Below the pieces are notes generated by a model. That model worked only from the letters and a program-made list of their open reading frames with translations, had not been told where the DNA came from and did no database searches. The position numbers were made by a program, and so were the translations under genes. Shown piece by piece: positions 1 through 5,462 of a stretch of DNA of 5,775 bases. The stretch is from Spirochaetales bacterium (GTDB lineage: Bacteria; Spirochaetota; Spirochaetia; DSM-16054; Sediminispirochaetaceae), in assembly GCA_021767325.1 (NCBI GenBank), contig JAASTM010000181.1, forward strand, positions 1 to 5,775. The letters are read 5' to 3'. Within the stretch, counting starts at the first letter, position 1. Each line of letters begins with the position of its first letter.

Positions 1-29
1 TTCGACTCGTTCATTTGTGTATCCGCCAT
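1..29 (-). CDS. 5' end of an unidentified minus-strand gene (nine codons)
   Basis: The reverse strand has an ATG at 29-27 followed by open codons to the window edge, reading MADTQMNES. An AAGGAG Shine-Dalgarno lies six bases upstream, so this is very probably a real start. A second in-frame ATG at 14-12 is too far from that site to be preferred. The gene lies 86 bp downstream of the aldolase gene on the same strand, with no U-tract terminator between them, so the two are probably co-transcribed. Nine residues do not allow any functional assignment. Confidence 0.75.
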
Positions 30-35
30 AGAACA

Positions 36-41
36 CTCCTT
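36..41 (-). promoter_or_regulatory. Shine-Dalgarno site of the left-edge gene
   Basis: AAGGAG on the minus strand, six bases before the ATG at 29. It partly overlaps a small AT-rich inverted repeat at 39-50 (CTTAT, two bases, ATAAG). On the RNA this could form a weak hairpin covering the ribosome-binding site; that effect is inferred and may be negligible. Confidence 0.7.
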
Positions 42-68
42 ATAAATAAGTTCTATTTGTTATTCGCT

Positions 69-110
69 GCCGGCAGCTGGACTCTGCGGACGCAGGCCAG
101 CCGCACCGGC
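69..110 (-). other. Intercistronic stem-loop without a U-tract
   Basis: Read as minus-strand RNA, GCGGCTGG (from 104-97) pairs with CCAGCTGC (from 80-73), with one G-U pair. The stem is extended by GCCG/CGGC (110-107 with 72-69) across a two-base bulge at 105-106. The apical loop contains its own inverted repeat, CTGCG/CGCAG (84-95). No run of U follows, so it is unlikely to be a full intrinsic terminator. The G-U pair is favourable only on the minus-strand transcript, which fits a structure in the mRNA between the aldolase gene and the next cistron. A role in stabilising the 3' end or in differential expression is inference. Confidence 0.5.
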
Positions 111-115
111 CCGAA

Positions 116-1330
116 TTAATCGGTATATTTTTGTACGAGTTCTTTGAACTCATCTTCGCTGATGTCGCGCTTGAGATTAATGGAGAGCTGCTTCACATCA
201 TTCAGCAGGTCCCCCTCTTTTTCTTCCGGTACCGACAGATTGTTGTCGTTGAGCCACTTCTTCAGGTTGTCTTTTCCGCTCTTCTTGCCCAGGTAGATTT
301 CCGGCTCTGTCTGCCCGGTCATATTCCAAAGGTAGGGCAGCATGGCCAGGGGTTCGCTGTCCTTGGCGTTAAGCCACAGGCTCGAGGGCAGGCCGGTTTC
401 CCATCCGAAGATGCGGTCGCCGACAATAGCCCGGTTGGGCTGCTGCTTGAAGTTGGACAGCTCTTCCACCAGCTCGGAGAGCTCTTTTAGTTTGGGGGTA
501 TTGATTCCGGTGTCGATACCGTACAGTGCTTCCAGTGCCATGGCGACCGGCTCCAGTCCGGCTCCACCGGCCCGCTCGCCGATTCCGTTGACCGATACGT
601 GGCAGACGGAGGCCCCGGCCGCCAGCCCGGCGATAGTGGTGGCGACTCCCATGGCAAAGTCGTCATGAAAGTGACATTCGATAGGCTGTGAAAACCGCTC
701 GCGCATCTTCTTGATGCGGTACGCGGCCCCTTCGGGGGAGAAGGCGCCGAAGGTATCCACCAGGGCTACCGAGTCCATGTGGCCGTCCTCTTCGATGGCC
801 TGCAGGGTATCCAGCAGAAAGTCGAGGCTGGCCCGGGAGCTGTCGGCCGGGAAGAAGGTTACATACAGGCCCAGCTCGTGGGCGGCGGTAGTGGCTTCAA
901 TGGCGGCCTTGATCGCTTTTTCGGCGGTCCACTTTTTGCCGAACTTGAGGAGGTGCTCGCTGCCGGGTACTTCCGCCAGGACGCCATCGACGCCGCACTC
1001 TTTGGCCAGCTCCATATCCTTGACCATATTGCGGACAAAGCAGAAGGTTTTCGGTCCCAGGTTCAGTTCTGAGATTTCTTTGATCGCATCAGCATCTTCC
1101 TGCGAAACCGCCGGTGTCCCGGCTTCGATGCGGTGTACTCCGACTTCCGCCAGTTTCTTGGCGATTTTCACTTTATCCTGACGGGTAAAGATAATTCCCG
1201 GCTGCTGTTCGCCGTCCCGCAGAGTCGTATCCAGTATTTCGACCTTTTCAGGGAAATTAAAACGTGAAGTTACCTCTTCGGCATAGTTAGACGGGCTCAC
1301 CCACCATTTGCCTTTTTCCATATATCCCAT
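116..1330 (-). CDS. DRE-TIM metallolyase of the isopropylmalate/homocitrate synthase superfamily, atypical active site
   Basis: A 404-residue cytoplasmic TIM-barrel protein of the HMGL-like family. In this family a divalent metal binds the 2-oxo acid and the enzyme condenses it with an acyl-CoA, or runs a related cleavage. Seen in the protein: the signature TLRDGEQ with R38 and D39, the metal-ligand pair H220 and H222 in HFHDD, N248 in the VNGIGERAG stretch, and a C-terminal LGKKSG (347-352) matching the LGKHSG element of NifV-type synthases. The LeuA allosteric domain is absent; the length is near that of homocitrate or Re-citrate synthases. The usual HE-x-GIH segment, carrying the catalytic-base histidine, reads WETGLP (310-315), so both histidines are missing. 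The substrate is therefore unclear. The ATG at 1330 is chosen because GGAGG lies just upstream; an in-frame ATG at 1414 lies upstream of the proximal promoter's -10. The gene is divergent from the formyltransferase-synthetase gene. Confidence 0.88.
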   Translation of the reverse strand: MGYMEKGKWWVSPSNYAEEVTSRFNFPEKVEILDTTLRDGEQQPGIIFTRQDKVKIAKKLAEVGVHRIEAGTPAVSQEDADAIKEISELNLGPKTFCFVRNMVKDMELAKECGVDGVLAEVPGSEHLLKFGKKWTAEKAIKAAIEATTAAHELGLYVTFFPADSSRASLDFLLDTLQAIEEDGHMDSVALVDTFGAFSPEGAAYRIKKMRERFSQPIECHFHDDFAMGVATTIAGLAAGASVCHVSVNGIGERAGGAGLEPVAMALEALYGIDTGINTPKLKELSELVEELSNFKQQPNRAIVGDRIFGWETGLPSSLWLNAKDSEPLAMLPYLWNMTGQTEPEIYLGKKSGKDNLKKWLNDNNLSVPEEKEGDLLNDVKQLSINLKRDISEDEFKELVQKYTD

Positions 1331-1336
1331 GCAGTC

Positions 1337-1343
1337 TTCCTCC
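1337..1343 (-). promoter_or_regulatory. Shine-Dalgarno site that fixes the aldolase start
   Basis: The minus strand reads GGAGGAA ending six bases before the ATG at 1330-1328, with optimal spacing. The next in-frame ATG, at 1321-1319, is nine bases further away. No comparable site precedes the ATG at 1414. Confidence 0.85.
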
Positions 1344-1373
1344 AAATAATTTTCTCTGAGTATTGCACTCACT

Positions 1374-1402
1374 ATTACACAACAATATACTAACCTTGTC
1401 AA
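1374..1402 (-). promoter_or_regulatory. Proximal sigma70-type promoter of the aldolase gene
   Basis: On the minus strand a perfect TTGACA (1402-1397), a 17-bp spacer and TGTAAT (1379-1374, five of six consensus bases) form a near-consensus promoter. Transcription should start near 1367, giving a leader of about 37 bases before the ATG at 1330. The -35 begins a longer motif, TTGACAAGGTTAGTA, that reappears in the opposite orientation at the -35 of the divergent gene. Confidence 0.8.
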
Positions 1403-1450
1403 ACATATTTTCAAAGTTTATAAATATTTTTCTAAAGTCTTATAAATTGC

Positions 1451-1478
1451 TTGACAATGTTAGGAATACAAGTATACC
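1451..1478 (+). promoter_or_regulatory. Promoter of the formyltransferase-synthetase gene
   Basis: A perfect TTGACA at 1451-1456, a 16-bp spacer and TATACC at 1473-1478 (four of six). An alternative -10, TACCAT at 1475-1480, lies at 18 bp. Transcription would start near 1485, leaving a leader of roughly 95 bases. The excellent -35 with a weak -10 suggests that an activator or repressor modulates it, which is inference. Confidence 0.65.
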
Positions 1479-1498
1479 ATATCTTTACAGTACGTCAA
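1471..1498 (-). promoter_or_regulatory. Distal minus-strand promoter sharing its -10 with the opposite promoter
   Basis: On the minus strand TTGACG (1498-1493), a 16-bp spacer and TATACT (1476-1471) match five of six bases in each hexamer. Its -10 overlaps the plus-strand -10 through the palindrome GTATAC (1472-1477). Transcripts would diverge, this one starting near 1464 with a leader of about 130 bases to the aldolase ATG. It would be a second, upstream promoter for that gene. Confidence 0.5.
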
Positions 1499-1511
1499 GC
1501 GGCCATTCGAT

Positions 1512-1544
1512 ACCGGTGCACTTTTTCCACAGCTTCCCACCGGT
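1512..1544 (+). repeat. 7-bp inverted repeat in the leader of the fusion gene
   Basis: ACCGGTG at 1512-1518 and CACCGGT at 1538-1544 are perfect inverted copies separated by 19 bases, in the untranslated leader of the fusion gene. Each arm also contains the palindrome ACCGGT. It could fold as an RNA hairpin well upstream of the Shine-Dalgarno site at 1572, or serve as a paired protein-binding site. No U-tract follows, so it is not an intrinsic terminator. Confidence 0.4.
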
Positions 1545-1571
1545 CGGCCCGCATAATGCATACCATAGACT

Positions 1572-1576
1572 GGAGG
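1572..1576 (+). promoter_or_regulatory. Shine-Dalgarno site that fixes the fusion-gene start
   Basis: GGAGG lies five bases before the ATG at 1582. The reading frame stays open upstream to an ATG at 1363, but that stretch is AT-rich, overlaps the promoters and lies partly inside the opposite gene's control region, so translation from there is improbable. Confidence 0.85.
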
Positions 1577-1581
1577 AATAC

Positions 1582-4482
1582 ATGGCACTTCGACCATTGC
1601 ATAACCCCGCCCAGGGAAAATTACGAGTTGTAGGGTTCATTTCCGGTTCGGGAAAGACTCTTTGGCAGGCCCTCGAACTGCAGAAGCAGTTGGAGGAGAC
1701 CTGGGAAGGCAGCCCTTTTGAAGTTGTTGGAGTGTTCTCCAGCGATCCGGAGGCAAAGGGCGTGGCTACTGCTGCCGAATACGGCATACCCTGTGCCTCG
1801 ATCGATATCCGAGCCTATTACAAAGACCGCGGCGCCAAGCTGAAGGACCGTGAAGTACGCAAAGAGTATGACGCCGAGGCTGCTGAGCTGATAGCTGAGT
1901 TCCGCCCCGATCTAGTGATGCTGGCCGGTTATGTGTGGGCGACCACCGAAGTGCTGCTGAACAAATATATGTTCATCAACGTACATCCCGCCGATCTTAC
2001 CAACCAGAAAAACGGCGAACGGCTCTACGCCGGCCCTAACGGTGTGGGAGATGCCCTTTCCGCCGGCGAACCTTATCTGCGATCCTCCAGCCACATCGCC
2101 ACTGCGGAGCTGGACGGAGGCCCGCTGCTGGTCATCTCGCCGAAGGTTCCGGTTGACTATGAAAAGGCCAAGGAATACGACGAAAAGGACTTTATGCGCT
2201 ACTACCTGCGGCAGATAAACGCCCAGTCCCGGGAGGTAGGTTCACGCACCATATATGAAATTGCAATGGGCCACTTTTGCCGCGATACCGATGGCAGTGT
2301 TTTTTACAAGGGCGAGGCTGCGCCGCTGGGTATTTCCATCGAGAGCTGGGACGAAAACAAGCCTCTGTATGCCCGCGACACTACCGCACTCCTGCGGCCT
2401 GAAAGCATTGCCGTTATCGGAGCCTCGGCCCGTGGCGGAATAGGACATGCCATTATAAAAAACATTGAAGCGGTTGATTTCGGCGGCAAGGCCTTCGCGG
2501 TAAACCGCGGCGGCGAAGATGTGTCGGCCACACCCGGCTACACTTCGGTTTTGGAGATTCCAGGACAGTTGGATATGGCGGTTATTACCGTGCCCTCCAA
2601 ATATGTACTGCAGGTGGCCGAAGAGTGCGGACAGAAGGGAGTAAAAGCCATCGTCTGTATTTCCGCCGGCTTCCGCGAGGTCGGCGGCGAGGGAATTGCC
2701 GCCGAACGCGAATTGATCCGAATCGTCGATAAATACAATATGCGGCTGCTCGGTCCCAACTGCATGGGAATATCCAACAACGATCCGGCAGTCCGCCTGA
2801 ACACCACTATTCTTCATGACATTCCCCGCGACGGTAATGTCGCCTTTGTCACCCAGAGCGGCGGACTGGGAGCGGTACTCCTCGACTACGCTGAACAGCT
2901 GGGGATCGGCTTCTCGACTATTGCATCGCTGGGAAATCAAGCCGATGTGACAGTCAACGACCTGCTGCCGCTGCTGGCAGTAGACGAACAGACGAAAGTA
3001 ATTATGCTCTACCTGGAGCAGATCGCGGATTATCAGCGGTTCACAGAAATGGCCGCCAAGATAACCCGAACTAAACCCATAATCCTACTTAAAGCCGGCC
3101 GCACCAGCGCGGGCGCCGCCGCGGCCGGCAGCCATACCGGCAGTCTGGCCGGAGATGACCAGGTTGCCGATGCGCTCATCCGAAAGTGCGGGGTAATCCG
3201 CGCCGAGAGCATCTATCAAGCCTACTTCCTGGCAGCCGCCCTCAGCCACATGCCGCGCATGAGCGGCAACCGCGTGGGCGTGGTAACCAACGGCGGCGGC
3301 CCCGGTATTCTGGCCTCCGACTCTCTGGCTCATCACGGCTTCGAGCTGCCTGAACTCAGTGAGCAGGCCCGCGGGGCGCTCGCCCCGCAGCTGATGGCCG
3401 AAGCCTCTACCCGTAATCCGATCGATGTGGTCGCCCCGGCACCGCCGGAGCACTATGCCGCTGCGCTGCGGGCTATGGTGGAGAGCGGGCAGTACGACGC
3501 GGTCGTGGTGCTCTGTATTCCGCCGGCCACCATCGACACCGGCGATGTAGCCCGCGGGGTGGCCGCAGAAATCGAGGCACTCGGCGAAGCTGCCCGGGAT
3601 ATACCGATTCTCTCCTGTTTTTTCGGCCCGAACCTGGGACTGGGCGGACGGCAGGCCATGAGCGCAGCCGGTATTCCGGTGGTCGAGTACCCGGAACAGC
3701 TGGCCGAGATCCTGGATGCGATGCGGGACGTTCCCGCCACCTACAGTGCCGACCAGGAACCGCCTTATGCGGTTGCCGGCGAGATTCAGGCTGAAGTGAA
3801 GGCTGTAATCGAAGCGGCAGCCCCCGGAGAGTTCCTGAGCGCCGAAGATGCTGAGAAAGTACTGGCCGCGTACGGACTGAATATGGTTCCTTCGCTGTTT
3901 GTGCCATCCAGCGCCGGTTCGGTAGAAATCGAACAGGCCCTCAGCGCTTCCCAGATAACCTTTCCTGTAGTGGCAAAAATCGACCACGCAGAAGTACTAC
4001 ACAAAAGCGATGAAGGCGGTGTGGTACTGAATATCGCCGATAATTCTGCGTTGTTGTCAACCATTAGCGAACTGAATACCCGCTTTGCAGGTGCCCGCGG
4101 TGTACTGGTGCAGCAGCAGCTCAGTTCCGCTACCGAAGTCATCATAGGCGCAATTAAGGACCCTTCCGTTGGCCACGCAGAGATGGTCGGTATGGGCGGC
4201 ACCAGCGTCGAGCTGCTCGGTGATGTTGCCTTTGCCCATGTTCCCTTTAACGCTGACGAGGCTCGGCGCGCAATTATGTCGTTGAAGAGTGCGCCGCTGC
4301 TCACCGGTTATCGCGGCAGTACACCGATGAACATCGATAACCTTATCGAGAAAATGCTCCGGCTCAACCGCTTGCTGGTGGACTTTCCGGAGATCTCTGA
4401 AATAGACCTGAATCCCCTGCTCTATTCATCGCAGACCTCCCGTTTTTATATTGCTGATTTTAGAGTGCGCATCGGGGAATAA
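1582..4482 (+). CDS. Fusion of a PurN-like formyltransferase domain and an ADP-forming acyl-CoA synthetase
   Basis: A 966-residue cytoplasmic fusion. Residues about 14-240 resemble the formyl-tetrahydrofolate transferase fold of PurN: a glycine loop FISGSGKT (19-26), VLAGY-type strand at 112-117, and the Asn-His-Asp catalytic triad as N133, H135 (NVHP) and D178 (ELDGG). Residues about 268-966 form a complete NDP-forming acyl-CoA synthetase, which interconverts acid, CoA and ATP with acyl-CoA, ADP and phosphate. It has a CoA-binding Rossmann domain (VIGASARGGIG 278-288), GPNCMG (391-396), TQSGGLG (424-430), the phospho-histidine loop SHTGSLAG with H518, NGGGPG (570-575), and an ATP-grasp domain from about 750 with HKSDEGGV (807-814), MGGTSVELLGDVAF (871-884) and EIDLNPLL (940-947). 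No stop or frameshift interrupts it. Acyl substrate and formyl acceptor are unknown. It is transcribed divergently from the aldolase gene and followed by a strong terminator, so it is probably monocistronic. Confidence 0.9.
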   Translation: MALRPLHNPAQGKLRVVGFISGSGKTLWQALELQKQLEETWEGSPFEVVGVFSSDPEAKGVATAAEYGIPCASIDIRAYYKDRGAKLKDREVRKEYDAEAAELIAEFRPDLVMLAGYVWATTEVLLNKYMFINVHPADLTNQKNGERLYAGPNGVGDALSAGEPYLRSSSHIATAELDGGPLLVISPKVPVDYEKAKEYDEKDFMRYYLRQINAQSREVGSRTIYEIAMGHFCRDTDGSVFYKGEAAPLGISIESWDENKPLYARDTTALLRPESIAVIGASARGGIGHAIIKNIEAVDFGGKAFAVNRGGEDVSATPGYTSVLEIPGQLDMAVITVPSKYVLQVAEECGQKGVKAIVCISAGFREVGGEGIAAERELIRIVDKYNMRLLGPNCMGISNNDPAVRLNTTILHDIPRDGNVAFVTQSGGLGAVLLDYAEQLGIGFSTIASLGNQADVTVNDLLPLLAVDEQTKVIMLYLEQIADYQRFTEMAAKITRTKPIILLKAGRTSAGAAAAGSHTGSLAGDDQVADALIRKCGVIRAESIYQAYFLAAALSHMPRMSGNRVGVVTNGGGPGILASDSLAHHGFELPELSEQARGALAPQLMAEASTRNPIDVVAPAPPEHYAAALRAMVESGQYDAVVVLCIPPATIDTGDVARGVAAEIEALGEAARDIPILSCFFGPNLGLGGRQAMSAAGIPVVEYPEQLAEILDAMRDVPATYSADQEPPYAVAGEIQAEVKAVIEAAAPGEFLSAEDAEKVLAAYGLNMVPSLFVPSSAGSVEIEQALSASQITFPVVAKIDHAEVLHKSDEGGVVLNIADNSALLSTISELNTRFAGARGVLVQQQLSSATEVIIGAIKDPSVGHAEMVGMGGTSVELLGDVAFAHVPFNADEARRAIMSLKSAPLLTGYRGSTPMNIDNLIEKMLRLNRLLVDFPEISEIDLNPLLYSSQTSRFYIADFRVRIGE

Positions 4483-4487
4483 TACGC

Positions 4488-4544
4488 ATCCCGCCCGGGC
4501 CCGGGGGCTGTTCCCAGCTTCCGGGTCTTAGGGCGGATCTTTTT
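4488..4544 (+). terminator. Intrinsic terminator of the fusion gene
   Basis: Six bases after the TAA a two-tier hairpin begins. The outer stem is CCGCCC (4491-4496) with GGGCGG (4531-4536). The inner stem CCCGGGGGCTG/CAGCTTCCGGG (4500-4510 with 4515-4525, two G-U pairs) closes on a TTCC tetraloop. A T-rich tail (4538-4544, five consecutive T) follows directly. This should separate the fusion gene from the regulator. Confidence 0.85.
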
Positions 4545-4571
4545 ACAGATGGTCGAATAGGGTCTGGTCGG

Positions 4572-4590
4572 CAACATGGATCAGCAACAT
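4572..4590 (+). repeat. Heptamer direct repeat upstream of the regulator promoter
   Basis: CAACAT occurs at 4572-4577 and 4585-4590, each preceded by G, giving two GCAACAT copies 13 bp apart, just upstream of the regulator's core promoter. The position suits an autoregulatory operator, but the repeat is short and may be chance. Confidence 0.25.
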
Positions 4591-4593
4591 ACC

Positions 4594-4622
4594 TATTCTT
4601 TTTTTGTAAAATCGTATATAAT
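4594..4622 (+). promoter_or_regulatory. Promoter of the MerR-XRE-cupin regulator
   Basis: A perfect TATAAT -10 lies at 4617-4622. The -35 region is poor (TATTCT at 4594-4599 with 17-bp spacing) and is followed by a run of seven T. Initiation would fall at about 4629-4631, directly at the ATG at 4632, so the message would be leaderless or nearly so. The weak -35 may mean low expression or activator dependence. Confidence 0.6.
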
Positions 4623-4631
4623 CATACTTCG

Positions 4632-5462
4632 ATGAAAAATCCAGATGAACTGCTGTTCAATATAAACCAAGTCGCTAAACAGATAGGCGTAGTCCCCGGA
4701 ACTATCCGCAACTGGGAGAAGGAGGGGCTGTTTACCGCCCGCCGCACAAAAAACAACTACCGGGTATACAGCTTTGACGATATAAACTTCCTCAAAAGGG
4801 TGAAGGAGCTTTCCGTAGATCAGCGCCTGAGCTACGATGTAATTAAAAAAATGCTGCGCTATCAGATTATGCAGCAGCAATCCGACCAGAGTAACGGTTC
4901 AAGTAATCCACAACACTCCAAGAAATTCCTCAGTAAGAAATGGCGCACCCTCAGGGAGGATTCAGGATATACCCTCGATGAGGTCAGCAGCGAACTGGGT
5001 ATAAGTCCCTCCTACCTGAGTAAAATCGAGACCGGGCAGGCCAATATTTCTTTCGATGTCCTGCAGCGGCTGGCCGACTTTTACAACCAGAACATCCTCT
5101 ACTTTTTTGAAGAAGAGGATGAAGATACCAAGTTGGTGAAGAAGGGAAAAGGGTCTTCTATCCACATCGGTCTCAAAGGTGTAGAGATCCGCAACTTAGT
5201 GGCCGATAAAACCGCCCACGTAAAGAGCATGTACTACACCATCCAACCCGGCTGCGGCTACTTCACCGACCACAGCCACTTCGGCGAGGAGTTCGTCTAC
5301 CTGATGGATGGACAGCTCGAGTTCACTTTGAACGACAGTCAGGTCTACATTCTGGAACCCGGCGATTCTCTGTTTTTCCATTCATCCGAAAAACACAAAT
5401 GGGTCAACAACGGTGAAACCGTTGCGACCGCTCTGTGGATCTACTCACCGTTTAGAGAATAA
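4632..5462 (+). CDS. Three-domain transcription regulator: MerR-type HTH, XRE-type HTH and cupin
   Basis: A 276-residue cytoplasmic DNA-binding protein. Residues about 9-75 match a MerR winged helix-turn-helix (INQVAKQIGVVPGTIRNWEKEGL and the NNYRVYSFDDINFL wing). A polar Gln/Ser-rich linker spans 80-98. Residues about 102-157 are an XRE/Cro-type helix-turn-helix (TLDEVSSELGISPSYLSKIETG). Residues about 195-272 form a cupin. The cupin keeps the canonical metal motif: H214, H216 and E220 with glycine 227 at the expected spacing, plus PGD (243-245) and H255 as likely fourth ligand. XRE-cupin regulators usually sense a small molecule; the extra MerR domain is unusual. The ATG at 4632 is the only in-frame start candidate before the MerR domain, and it has no Shine-Dalgarno. 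The gene probably regulates its neighbours or itself, which is inferred from position only. Confidence 0.88.
   Translation: MKNPDELLFNINQVAKQIGVVPGTIRNWEKEGLFTARRTKNNYRVYSFDDINFLKRVKELSVDQRLSYDVIKKMLRYQIMQQQSDQSNGSSNPQHSKKFLSKKWRTLREDSGYTLDEVSSELGISPSYLSKIETGQANISFDVLQRLADFYNQNILYFFEEEDEDTKLVKKGKGSSIHIGLKGVEIRNLVADKTAHVKSMYYTIQPGCGYFTDHSHFGEEFVYLMDGQLEFTLNDSQVYILEPGDSLFFHSSEKHKWVNNGETVATALWIYSPFRE

Noticed and set aside
1331..1414. A 28-residue in-frame N-terminal extension of the aldolase, hydrophobic and signal-peptide-like (LVYCCVIVSAIL).
   Set aside because: Its ATG lies upstream of the near-consensus promoter's start point and has no Shine-Dalgarno; the stretch is AT-rich promoter DNA, and the start at 1330 has a strong GGAGG.
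1363..1581. A 73-codon in-frame extension upstream of the fusion protein.
   Set aside because: It runs through both divergent promoters, is AT-rich, resembles no domain, and the ATG at 1582 has a well-spaced GGAGG.
1636..1659. Walker A-like GSGKT near the N-terminus of the fusion protein.
   Set aside because: It aligns with the glycine loop of PurN-type formyltransferases, the upstream GxxxxGKT spacing is missing, and no Walker B element or NTPase fold follows.
2242..2940. Antisense open frame of 232 codons.
   Set aside because: It mirrors the CoA-binding domain and has no plausible start signals or protein family features.
3085..3987. Long antisense open frame of 300 codons inside the fusion gene.
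   Set aside because: It is the complement of well-conserved synthetase sequence in GC-rich DNA, has no Shine-Dalgarno and shows no recognisable motif.
4556..4607. A second intrinsic terminator suggested by the T-run at 4599-4605.
   Set aside because: No stable stem precedes the T-run; it lies in the -35 to -10 spacer of the regulator promoter, and the true hairpin plus T-tract is at 4488-4544.
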